Assembly (NCBI GenBank): GCA_964613385.1
Contig: CAZTGZ010000024.1
Span: 1 to 33,643, forward strand
DNA: 33,643 nt
Reading direction: 5' to 3'
From: CAZTGZ01 sp964613385
GTDB taxonomy: Bacteria > Bacteroidota > Bacteroidia > NS11-12g > UBA9320
The stretch's first letter is position 1. Each line of letters starts with the position of its first letter. Under the pieces are notes generated by a model. The model searched no databases, was not told where the DNA came from, and saw only the letters and a list, made by a program, of their open reading frames with translations. Made by a program: the position numbers and the translations under genes. Of the stretch, positions 16,712-24,062 are shown in pieces.

Positions 16712-16729
16712 GAGGTCAGAGTTAAAAAA

Positions 16730-18697
16730 TTAGTTTTTATTTCCTAGCGAATAGGTGAGGGGAACATTGCTCCCGGCAGGTGAAACCCGCACATATCCCG
16801 ACATTTCCTGGTGCAGAGCACTACAAAAGTCGGTGCAATAAATTGGCCACACACCCGGCTTTTCAGGCACCCATTTTAAGGTCTGAGTTTCACCCGGCAT
16901 AATGAGAAGTTCCGCGTTATTGGCTCCCTTCACTGCAAAACCGTGTGGAATATCCCAATCTTGCTCCAGATTGGTCACGTGGAAATATACCTCATCACCA
17001 ACTTTCACACCCTCTATATTATCCGGAGAAAAATGCGAGCGTATGGAGGTCATATATACATGCACTTTGTTCCCTTCTCGAACCACCTTCGATTCCTTCT
17101 CTCCTTTGGCAACATATGGATGTTTATTGTCTTCGATTTTATAGATTTTCAGCGACTTCTTGCTGATCAGATCCGCGGAAACGGCATTGGCATAATGAGG
17201 CTCACCAATGGTCGGAAAATCCAAAATTAGTTTCATTTTATCACCGCTGATATCATACAATTGGGCACTTTGCGTCAACTCAGGTCCGGTTGGTAAATAC
17301 CTGTCTTTGGTGATTTTATTATAAGCAATTACGTATTTGGCATTGGGTTTTCTGGAGTTTCCGCCGGGCACACAAAGGTGTCCGATAGAATAATAAGTAG
17401 GAACCCGATCCAGAACTTTCAAATCTTTGATATTCCATTTCACGATTTCAGATGAGACAAAGAAACTGGTATATGCATTTCCCTTTCCGTCGAATTCGGT
17501 GTGCAAAGGCCCAAGTCCCGGTTTTTTGACTTCTCCATATAATACCGACTCATATTTCAAAACAGGGATACCTCCAAATTCTCCATCGTAGGACTTTTTC
17601 GCAATAGCATCCAGCATTTTTGTAAAAGAAAAAACCGGTAACAATGCAGCCAATTTACCTGAACCGACAATATACTCACCGGTAGGGTCTACATCACATC
17701 CATGTGGGGATTTCGGACAAGGAATAAAGTAACAAATATCTTTTAGCACCGCAGGATCCAACATGGTTACCGAGGTTAAAATTTCAGATTTCGCGGAATG
17801 GGTTTCATCGTTCCAGACGTTATGTGCGTATTTTACATTGTTTCTCACTTCCCCTTTTCCTGCTTTTAAATACTCTTCCGCCTTTTTCCAGTTCACGGCT
17901 AAAATAAAATCCTTGTCTCTTTGGGAAGCATTCACCTCCAATAAGGTATTTGCCTGTTCAGAATTATAGCAGGAGAAAAAGAACCAACCGTGGCTTTTTT
18001 GCTTTCCGGAACGGCTAAGGTCAAAATTCACGCCCGGCAATTGCAATTGGAACTCCAGATTCATTCTGCCGGTTTCAGGTGCCACTTTGATAAAGCTGAT
18101 CACTCCCTTAAAGTTTTCTTTATAGGTATTAATGGGTACATCTGAATTGTTATCTGTTGGAACACTGAAACGGGTACCGGCTACAATATATTCTGAATTT
18201 TCCGTTGAAAAAGGTGAACTATGGTTTCCACCACTATTAGGTAATTCAATGATTTCAGCGGTACGAAATGTTTTTAAATCAATGCGTGCAACTCTCGGAG
18301 TATTGTTTCCATTGATGAAACACCATTTACCGTCAATTTCTCCGTTGGTTTGAGATAGTTCCGGGTGGTGAGCGTCATCCCAGGGCACAAATCCATGTGA
18401 GGTATTCAACATTGGCTTTGATTCTTCGCTATAACCATACCCTTTTTCAGGATCCACTGAGAATACAGGAATTACTCTGAATAATCTGCCTGAAGGAAGT
18501 CCGTAAACAGAAACCTGTCCACTAAATCCACCGGATACAAAATTGTAAAACTCATCGTACTTGCCTGGTGGAACATAGGCCTTAGAAGCTGCATCTCCGC
18601 TCACGGCATTGTTTACATTTTTAGGTTTGCACCCAAAAAAAGTCATCCAGATAAGGCATAGGATAACAGCCATCGAAATTTGTTTCATGGAATTCAT
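16730..18697 (-). CDS. nosZ: Nitrous oxide reductase NosZ, clade II (Sec-exported lipoprotein type)
   Basis: A 655-residue copper enzyme reducing N2O to N2. The N terminus is a Sec lipoprotein signal with lipobox Cys23 (FFGC) and has no twin-arginine motif, as in clade II enzymes. The beta-propeller carries His-rich CuZ segments (DDAHHPE, GGNHSSPF, KYAHNVWNDETHS, SPHGCDVDP, GPLHTEF, GHLCVPGG). The C-terminal cupredoxin domain holds the CuA ligands: His585 and the CxxxCxxxHxxM set Cys621, Cys625, His629, Met632. An in-frame ATG three codons in (MKQ) is an alternative start. It follows the cytochrome c gene by 27 bp and is followed by an 11-bp-stem hairpin and the maturation genes. Confidence 0.98.
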   Translation of the reverse strand: MNSMKQISMAVILCLIWMTFFGCKPKNVNNAVSGDAASKAYVPPGKYDEFYNFVSGGFSGQVSVYGLPSGRLFRVIPVFSVDPEKGYGYSEESKPMLNTSHGFVPWDDAHHPELSQTNGEIDGKWCFINGNNTPRVARIDLKTFRTAEIIELPNSGGNHSSPFSTENSEYIVAGTRFSVPTDNNSDVPINTYKENFKGVISFIKVAPETGRMNLEFQLQLPGVNFDLSRSGKQKSHGWFFFSCYNSEQANTLLEVNASQRDKDFILAVNWKKAEEYLKAGKGEVRNNVKYAHNVWNDETHSAKSEILTSVTMLDPAVLKDICYFIPCPKSPHGCDVDPTGEYIVGSGKLAALLPVFSFTKMLDAIAKKSYDGEFGGIPVLKYESVLYGEVKKPGLGPLHTEFDGKGNAYTSFFVSSEIVKWNIKDLKVLDRVPTYYSIGHLCVPGGNSRKPNAKYVIAYNKITKDRYLPTGPELTQSAQLYDISGDKMKLILDFPTIGEPHYANAVSADLISKKSLKIYKIEDNKHPYVAKGEKESKVVREGNKVHVYMTSIRSHFSPDNIEGVKVGDEVYFHVTNLEQDWDIPHGFAVKGANNAELLIMPGETQTLKWVPEKPGVWPIYCTDFCSALHQEMSGYVRVSPAGSNVPLTYSLGNKN

Positions 18698-18724
18698 ATT
18701 GTTTGGAATTAGTTGCGATGTATT

Positions 18725-19204
18725 TTATTTGGAATCGTTATCCCTCATAAACTCAAGTATGCTGTAAGCATCTTCATCAGATAAATTCTGGTTTGGCATA
18801 CGAACCATACATATCTCGAGTTGTGCTTGCGCTTCAGGATCTTTGTCCAACATTTCGTCTACGTTGGTCACAAAATTTAATATCCATGAAGGTGTTCTCC
18901 TCTTGGTAACGCCCTTCCATCCCGGACCTACTAATTTCTCATCGGTCAGTTTATGACAAGCTGCACATTTCACATCCACTATAGTCTGACCTTTGGTTAC
19001 CTTTGAGGCATCAATTTCTGCCGGCAATTCAACCCCTTTAAATTTGCCGATTCCATCAACAGAACTTGCAGACGGTTTCTCAGATTCTTCAACCATAGAG
19101 CCAGGATTTTCATTTCCGGTTTGTTGGCCATCGTCATTTTGGCTTCCATTGGAACACCCAATAATAAACGCGAGAGAGAATACAATTAATAGCTTCTTTT
19201 TCAT
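18725..19204 (-). CDS. Lipoprotein c-type cytochrome, likely electron donor in N2O reduction
   Basis: A 159-residue protein from the ATG at 19202-19204, which gives a compact signal peptide (MKKK...). A longer frame to 19234 is less likely. The lipobox IIGC places the lipid on Cys17. A long Asn/Gly/Glu/Ser-rich linker leads to one cytochrome c domain with the heme motif CAACH (Cys80, Cys83, His84), and a Met in the RMPNQNLSDED segment is the probable second ligand. It is the first gene of the nos cluster, directly upstream of nosZ, so electron delivery to NosZ is the likely role. Confidence 0.93.
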   Translation of the reverse strand: MKKKLLIVFSLAFIIGCSNGSQNDDGQQTGNENPGSMVEESEKPSASSVDGIGKFKGVELPAEIDASKVTKGQTIVDVKCAACHKLTDEKLVGPGWKGVTKRRTPSWILNFVTNVDEMLDKDPEAQAQLEICMVRMPNQNLSDEDAYSILEFMRDNDSK

Positions 19205-19289
19205 TGTAATAACATTAATTTTTCTTTTGCCCAACTAAATAATCATGTATATACATCTTAACAATAGTTGAGCATTCAAATGCATGGTA

Positions 19290-19297
19290 CAATGTTA
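19290..19297 (-). promoter_or_regulatory. -7-like promoter element for the cytochrome c-nosZ cluster
   Basis: Read on the minus strand this is TAACATTG, matching TAnnTTTG at 5 of 6 fixed bases. The predicted start near 19285 leaves a leader of about 80 bases before the cytochrome c ATG. Confidence 0.5.
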
Positions 19298-19318
19298 AAT
19301 CATGTCATAATGTGGGGA

Positions 19319-19336
19319 TTATGACTCAAGTCATAA
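19319..19336. promoter_or_regulatory. Crp/Fnr-type operator, perfect 8+2+8 palindrome
   Basis: TTATGACTCAAGTCATAA has two perfect 8-bp arms around CA. Its centre is 33 bp from the centre of the plus-strand -7 element and 34 bp from that of the minus-strand one. Both predicted starts (about 19369 and 19285) thus place it near -41.5 or -42, the class II activator position. One dimer could activate both directions. Confidence 0.75.
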
Positions 19337-19356
19337 CATTTCCATGATAATACTTT

Positions 19357-19364
19357 TAGGTTTG
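19357..19364 (+). promoter_or_regulatory. -7 promoter element for the Crp/Fnr regulator gene
   Basis: TAGGTTTG fully matches TAnnTTTG. The predicted start near 19369 leaves a leader of about 38 bases before the ATG at 19407. No -33 TTTG is needed if the palindrome-bound regulator activates it. Confidence 0.65.
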
Positions 19365-19406
19365 AAAAAATTAATTTTCACGAATTAGAATTGTTTCAAT
19401 TATCAA

Positions 19407-20003
19407 ATGGTTGTTTCTGTTGATTTGTTACTTTCCTTCGGTGCTACGTATAAAAAAGTAAAAAGAAGGCAGATTATTTTCTATGAAGGTGACCCTGCTG
19501 TGTTCTTCTATCAAATCATTGAAGGGAAGGTCAAAATGGTGAACATATCTGATGATGGATCAGAATATATTCAGGGGATTTTTGAAAATGGGGATTCATT
19601 TGGCGAGCCGCCTTTGTTTTATGATGCACATTATCCGGCCAGTGCTGTCGCTTGTGAAGAAACACTTTTAATTAAGTTGCCCCATGATATTTTTAAACAA
19701 TTGCTCCGTCAGCACACCAATTTGATGGAGAATTTTCTGAAAATGTTTGCAAATCGGTTGAGGACGAAGTCTTTAAACACAGCTTTTCTACTTAAAAATA
19801 ACACCGAAAAACGAATACTCAATATTTTGAGCTTCTATAGCAAACCCATGGAAGAAAAAACGGGTAAAATTGTCCAACTCTCCAGACAGGATGTGGCCGA
19901 CTTATGCGGTTTAAGAGTAGAAACTGTGATTCGCAATATTAAAAAAATGGAAACCAAAGGATTGCTCAAAATTGTGAAAGGCAAAGTAATTTTACCCATT
20001 TGA
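19407..20003 (+). CDS. Crp/Fnr-family transcription regulator, likely NO/anoxia responsive
   Basis: A 198-residue regulator with an N-terminal cyclic-nucleotide-binding-like beta-roll (about 10-125), a long dimer helix, and a C-terminal winged helix-turn-helix (about 150-198). The recognition helix contains VETVIR, keeping the Glu and Arg found in the ETxSR motif of Fnr-like proteins but with Ile in place of Ser. The only cysteines lie in VACEE and DLCGL, so the N-terminal iron-sulfur cluster of Fnr is absent; this points to a Dnr/Nnr-like sensor. It diverges from the nos cluster across a shared palindrome and probably activates itself and nosZ. Its stop codon overlaps the TTG start of the next gene. 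Confidence 0.9.
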   Translation: MVVSVDLLLSFGATYKKVKRRQIIFYEGDPAVFFYQIIEGKVKMVNISDDGSEYIQGIFENGDSFGEPPLFYDAHYPASAVACEETLLIKLPHDIFKQLLRQHTNLMENFLKMFANRLRTKSLNTAFLLKNNTEKRILNILSFYSKPMEEKTGKIVQLSRQDVADLCGLRVETVIRNIKKMETKGLLKIVKGKVILPI

Positions 20004-21217
20004 CATTGCGGAACCGGCACTGGAACTTACTGTTATGGACAAATTTCTTGTGGGTTGCTCTTCTCGGGCTCTTGATGCGATACAAAATCATCGCGCCATT
20101 GCCCTGGCTGGAACAAAAAAATCTAATACAAGCTCATGTTCATTTTGCCTTTAATGGATGGATTGGGTTGGGTTTTCTGATCTTTCTCACGGGTATTCCT
20201 TCCTTAACAAATACTAGAAACCATAATTATTTACTCGGGTATTATTTCTTATGCCTCGTTCAATTCTTTGGTTTTCTTTTCTTTGGATACTGCGTCATTT
20301 CGCTGGTCATCACCGTTCTTCTTCAAATACCGCTTTGGCTTGCAATAGGAACCATCTACAATGGACGCAAATCGAAACCTGAATTATCCCTTATTAAAAT
20401 ATGCTTTGGTTTTGCATTTCTTTTTCTGATGCTCTCACAATTGTCGTTAATCCTGCTTCATGTAAAAATGATTCGGCTCGATCTACAACAATCAGAGTAT
20501 ATGGGAATTTGGTACTTTTTTCTTCATTTCTCTTACAATGGCTGGTTTATTTTTGGGATATTCTCCTTGATTCTTGGCAATTTTCCCGTGAGTAGGCCCT
20601 CTAACTTATTGATGAAGACTTTGCTGATAGTTTTAGGTATTTGTGTAATCCCTACGTATTTGTTATCCCTTTTATGGCTGAATGATGCAAGTTGGATGAA
20701 AACCATATCCTGGATATTTTCCTTCGTACAGTTGTGTGCATTTCTTGTATTTATCCGATTGCTTCATGCATGCATTCCTCACCAATCACTACAATTACAA
20801 ACAAAATGGTTTTGGAGCATAGCGCTCTTATCTCTGTCTATCAAGTACTTTCTACAATTTTTTCAAAATTTCGAATTATTCGAACAAATAGCCTTTTCAC
20901 ACCGATCCATAGTTATCGGATACCTTCACCTGATTTTTCTAGGATTCGTAACAATGTTTTTTATTGGGTATTTATTTGAAAGAGGTGTATGGAATTCTTT
21001 CAAAAAGTCTAACCGTTTCGGTTTATTCCTGATTGGTTCCGGCATTATTTTAAACGAGTTAACTCTGATGATACAAGGCATTTTATCCATTCAATTGAAA
21101 TTGCTGCCTGGCACGAACATTCTGTTATTCGCGTTTACTCTGGTTATTATTACGGGAATAATTACTTTAATTTTTTCGGTCAGCCATAACACTAAAACAT
21201 TAGAAAAAACCGATTGA
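20000..21217 (+). CDS. Polytopic membrane protein, possibly heme-binding (NnrS or oxidase-subunit-I-like)
   Basis: A 405-residue membrane protein with about eleven or twelve hydrophobic helices. Three helices carry a similar His pattern: AHVHFAFNGW (near 45-54), FLHFSYNGW (near 174-182) and GYLHLIFLGF (near 310-320), which could hold heme or copper as in NnrS or subunit I of heme-copper oxidases. I could not assign it firmly. The likely start is TTG at 20000, overlapping the regulator's stop (TTGA); the first ATG is 25 codons in and would remove the first helix. Cotranscription with the regulator suggests a role in nitrogen-oxide metabolism or tolerance. Confidence 0.8.
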   Translation: MTLRNRHWNLLLWTNFLWVALLGLLMRYKIIAPLPWLEQKNLIQAHVHFAFNGWIGLGFLIFLTGIPSLTNTRNHNYLLGYYFLCLVQFFGFLFFGYCVISLVITVLLQIPLWLAIGTIYNGRKSKPELSLIKICFGFAFLFLMLSQLSLILLHVKMIRLDLQQSEYMGIWYFFLHFSYNGWFIFGIFSLILGNFPVSRPSNLLMKTLLIVLGICVIPTYLLSLLWLNDASWMKTISWIFSFVQLCAFLVFIRLLHACIPHQSLQLQTKWFWSIALLSLSIKYFLQFFQNFELFEQIAFSHRSIVIGYLHLIFLGFVTMFFIGYLFERGVWNSFKKSNRFGLFLIGSGIILNELTLMIQGILSIQLKLLPGTNILLFAFTLVIITGIITLIFSVSHNTKTLEKTD

Positions 21218-21284
21218 TCGACTTACTTTTAATTCATTCTGCACCTTTTCCATTTTTTGTGTAAATAACCAAAGAACACATAAA

Positions 21285-21301
21285 AGTCAGTTCCGCTGAC
21301 T
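21285..21301. repeat. Short hairpin before the peroxidase promoter
   Basis: AGTCAG (21285-21290) and CTGACT (21296-21301) form a perfect 6-bp inverted repeat around TTCCG and touch the next regulator box. No T-run follows, so it is not a clear terminator for the preceding gene. Confidence 0.4.
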
Positions 21302-21344
21302 GATTCAAATCATAGTAAGTCCCTTTTAAACGCCAATAACTTTG
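21298..21344 (+). promoter_or_regulatory. Crp/Fnr-type box plus -7 element before the di-heme peroxidase gene
   Basis: GACTGATTCAAATCATAG (21298-21315) matches the crp/nosZ palindrome at 12 of 18 positions and has its own perfect core TGATT-CA-AATCA. TAACTTTG (21337-21344) is a full TAnnTTTG match, centred 34 bp from the box centre. Transcription would start near 21349. That rules out a TTG at 21342 as the translation start of the gene behind it. Confidence 0.7.
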
Positions 21345-21389
21345 TTTAAACAATTTAAGGTGAAGCGTATCTCTCAGATATTGACCTAC

Positions 21390-22388
21390 TTGAAAAGGAA
21401 AAAGATCTCTATAATCTGGATAAGCAGCATGTTGTTATCCGTGGCTTATTCAGCTTGTACCCGGGAACCTGAACCTGCAGAATCTACCCCCATACCCAAG
21501 CTGACAGCTTTTCAAATTTCGTTTCCAAACAACTTCCCTCCAATGAATATGTCATCGGACAATCCACTGACCGAAGAAGGTGTAGCTCTTGGCAGAAAAT
21601 TATACTACGATTCACTTCTTCATCCCCTAAAAGCCATGTCTTGTGCGGGATGTCATCTTCAGAACTTATCATTCAGCAGACCGGGGAATGACGGTGTACT
21701 TCCCCATGTGAATCTGGCCTGGAGACGATATTTTCTCTGGAATGGTGGGGTTGAGGGAAGTTTGGAGGACGCTATGGAATTTGAGATAGAAGAGTTCTTT
21801 GCTACTGACTTAAAGCACATTCGGCATTCAGAGGAATATCGGTCATTATTTAAAAAGCTATATGGAACCGATGAAATTAACACAGACCGTGTGTCAAAAG
21901 TGCTTGCACAGTTTCTTGCCAGTTTAATCTCAAATCAGTCCAAATTTGATCGGGTGCTGTTCAAACAAGCGGAATTCACACCCGCTGAAGCTGCTGGTGC
22001 TGAGCTCTTCTTTTCCGAAAAAGGAGACTGCTTTCATTGTCACCCACCTCCTTTATTCACCGACAACTTATTTCACAATGTTGGCATTGACACAGCATTT
22101 GAAGGTAGAGATCAAGGTAGGTTTAAAGTAACCGGAAACCCAATGGATATGGGCAGATTCCTGACCCCAACACTCAGAAATATCACTGTTACAGCACCCT
22201 ATTATCATGACGGAAGATTCACCGATTTAAAAGAGGTAATCGAACATTATAACAGTGGGGTCAGGAAGTCACCGACCTTGGATTTTCTGTTGACGAAAAA
22301 CAATACCTCAGGCTCAAAAAATCTTTCAGAAACAGATATACAGAATCTATGGTCCTTCTTAAAGACTCTTGAAGACACCTCATTTTAA
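21390..22388 (+). CDS. Di-heme cytochrome c peroxidase / MauG-family lipoprotein
   Basis: A 332-residue exported protein with two c-type heme sites: CAGCH in the first half and CFHCH in the second, followed by the family segment TPTLRNITVTAPYYHDGRF. Members reduce hydrogen peroxide with electrons from small cytochromes, or act as MauG-like oxidases; which applies here is unclear. The start is inferred: no ATG precedes the signal peptide, and TTG at 21390 gives MKRKK, a hydrophobic helix and lipobox Cys23 (YSAC). GTG at 21360 is an alternative. The frame extends back to 21342, but that lies inside the predicted promoter. Ric follows 34 bp downstream, probably in the same transcript. Confidence 0.88.
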   Translation: MKRKKISIIWISSMLLSVAYSACTREPEPAESTPIPKLTAFQISFPNNFPPMNMSSDNPLTEEGVALGRKLYYDSLLHPLKAMSCAGCHLQNLSFSRPGNDGVLPHVNLAWRRYFLWNGGVEGSLEDAMEFEIEEFFATDLKHIRHSEEYRSLFKKLYGTDEINTDRVSKVLAQFLASLISNQSKFDRVLFKQAEFTPAEAAGAELFFSEKGDCFHCHPPPLFTDNLFHNVGIDTAFEGRDQGRFKVTGNPMDMGRFLTPTLRNITVTAPYYHDGRFTDLKEVIEHYNSGVRKSPTLDFLLTKNNTSGSKNLSETDIQNLWSFLKTLEDTSF

Positions 22389-22422
22389 ACAATCCGAAAT
22401 ACGCTAAACCTAAATAAAAGGC

Positions 22423-23124
22423 ATGAACAATCTTCTCCCAAAAAAATTAAAAGACATTGTGCTTGATCACCCTGAAACTGTTCCGTTATTTGAAGAAATG
22501 CGAATAGACTATTGTTGTCAAGGCAACAAGACTCTCGGTGAAGCATGTATTATGAATCATTTAGATCCGGAAAAAATGGAAGCAAAACTCATTGCATGTT
22601 CGTCCAGAACTTCCGAAGATACGGTTGACTTTTCAAGTTGGGATCTAGATAAAATTATCAATTATATCATCAACCATCACCATTCATACATAAGAGAAAT
22701 GTCACCCATGATATTGCGCCATATACGCAAGGTTACCTCTGTACATGGTGAAAACCATCCGGAATTGGTACAAATCAGCCAGGCCTTGCAACAATTACTG
22801 AGTGAATTGTACGATCATATAGTTCAGGAAGAAGAAATACTATTTCCATATTTAAAACAAAATAATTCAGAACATAGTTTAGCAGTTCCCGACATTTTAA
22901 AACCACTATCCATTATGGAAGAGGACCATTATAAAGCGGGTAAATGGATGAATGAGATCTACAAGCTGACAAATGGTTATAAAGCGCCTGAAGATGCCTG
23001 CACAACTTATCGATTAACTTTTGCAGAATTGCAGGAGTTTGAAAAGCAATTGCACGAGCACATATATCTGGAGAATTATCTTGTATTTCCTAAGGTTGTG
23101 AGAAATCCGTATACAGAAATTTGA
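22423..23124 (+). CDS. ric: Ric, repair of iron centres di-iron protein (ScdA/YtfE/DnrN)
   Basis: A 233-residue cytoplasmic protein. The N-terminal ScdA_N segment has the diagnostic DYCCQGNKTLGEAC (Cys31-Cys32). A hemerythrin-like four-helix domain follows with di-iron ligands in HHHSY, the HIVQEEEILFPYL stretch, EEDHYKAG and the C-terminal LHEHIYLENYLVFP. These proteins restore iron-sulfur clusters damaged by nitric oxide or oxidants. Placement behind a peroxidase under the same type of box as nosZ fits a nitrosative-stress role. It ends 30 bp before the convergent chaN-like gene. Confidence 0.95.
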   Translation: MNNLLPKKLKDIVLDHPETVPLFEEMRIDYCCQGNKTLGEACIMNHLDPEKMEAKLIACSSRTSEDTVDFSSWDLDKIINYIINHHHSYIREMSPMILRHIRKVTSVHGENHPELVQISQALQQLLSELYDHIVQEEEILFPYLKQNNSEHSLAVPDILKPLSIMEEDHYKAGKWMNEIYKLTNGYKAPEDACTTYRLTFAELQEFEKQLHEHIYLENYLVFPKVVRNPYTEI

Positions 23125-23154
23125 CCATCAATACTGTCATGACGACTTATCCAA

Positions 23155-24015
23155 TCAATGTGTCGTGGTCATATTCTCCGGAGTAATGATGATAAAATCT
23201 GCCAGCCCTTTGTCTTCTTTGGCTAATTTTTTAAGATCTGCTTGAGAGGTAGCCGCGATCGTCACGATTTTTAAGTTGGGATTCTGACGCTTCAGATACC
23301 AGTAAATACTTTGGTAATTGTTGCTGTGATAGGTGCCGTTAAAGTGTATGATCTGCTTTCCTTTTTCGAAATTCTTTAGCATAAAATGCGCCATGGTGGC
23401 GTCTTTGATGGCTTGCGACATGGGCAGATTCTGTCCACCATGACCACCTGCCATGGCAAAAATATCGGCATAACACTTCAGGCTGCTGTCATAGGCAAAA
23501 GGAAGCGGAACTATCCATGATTTCTGGATTTCGTCTAGTGTGTCCAGTGCGGCAATTCCCTTTTTATAAACCATGCTCGCATATCGGCGCGGAATATTGG
23601 CAGCCACAAAATTCAGCCCTTTTGTTTTGGCAAATTCTACCAACGGTTTATAGTCGGTTTTATAATTGGGCCAAAGACGGCAATCTGCTTTGAAGGCTGA
23701 ATCCCCGATTTCCCCTTTCAAAAACCGGTTCAACACTTCCTGATTGTCGGCTTCGAACATTTCCGCTGAAAGAATGAGATCCTTCCCTTTTTTGGCATAT
23801 AGCGCCTGGGTAAGTTCCAATTGCAGCCAGTGGTTGATTGGGTTATTGTGATGTTCTCCGAACAGTATAATATCCGCATTTGCGGCCTGCTTTACCAACT
23901 GACTGAATGTGGCCTTTTTGCCCTTGGAATTCACCAGTTTATAGGCAGGCTTATCCGAAACCAATGAAAAGCTGCAAAGGATAAAAAGAAAAATGAGGTA
24001 AGTAAAAGTTCTCAT
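23155..24015 (-). CDS. ChaN-like exported protein (Tiki/ChaN superfamily)
   Basis: A 286-residue protein with an N-terminal signal peptide (hydrophobic 5-19). The family motif LFGEHHNNP (Glu54, His55, His56) lies near the start of the mature domain, with a later GGHGGQNLPM segment and an FNGTYHSN motif. ChaN proteins bind heme at the cell surface in some bacteria and belong to a superfamily with proposed metal-dependent protease relatives. The gene follows the MuiA-like gene by 47 bp on the same strand and may share its transcript. Heme handling is only an inference. Confidence 0.85.
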   Translation of the reverse strand: MRTFTYLIFLFILCSFSLVSDKPAYKLVNSKGKKATFSQLVKQAANADIILFGEHHNNPINHWLQLELTQALYAKKGKDLILSAEMFEADNQEVLNRFLKGEIGDSAFKADCRLWPNYKTDYKPLVEFAKTKGLNFVAANIPRRYASMVYKKGIAALDTLDEIQKSWIVPLPFAYDSSLKCYADIFAMAGGHGGQNLPMSQAIKDATMAHFMLKNFEKGKQIIHFNGTYHSNNYQSIYWYLKRQNPNLKIVTIAATSQADLKKLAKEDKGLADFIIITPENMTTTH

Positions 24016-24062
24016 GGTTCAAATTAAAGGCATTCGCTTTCCAATTCAAACCTTCAAATCTC

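Larger units (their letters stand above)
19205..19406. promoter_or_regulatory. Divergent nos/crp promoter region
   Basis: This 202-bp region serves the cytochrome c-nosZ cluster on the minus strand and the Crp/Fnr-type regulator on the plus strand. It holds a central perfect palindrome (19319-19336), a plus-strand -7 element TAGGTTTG (19357-19364) and a minus-strand -7-like TAACATTG (19297 to 19290). A second, imperfect box TGTTAAATCATGTCATAA (19293-19310) matches the palindrome at 13 of 18 positions and overlaps the minus-strand -7 element. Confidence 0.7.

Noticed and set aside
16902..17230. Plus-strand open frames opposite the C-terminal part of nosZ
   Set aside because: They overlap the well-supported CuA domain coding sequence on the other strand and show no family features.
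19407..20003. Fnr-type oxygen sensor with a [4Fe-4S] cluster
   Set aside because: The N-terminal cysteine cluster is absent; only two scattered cysteines are present.
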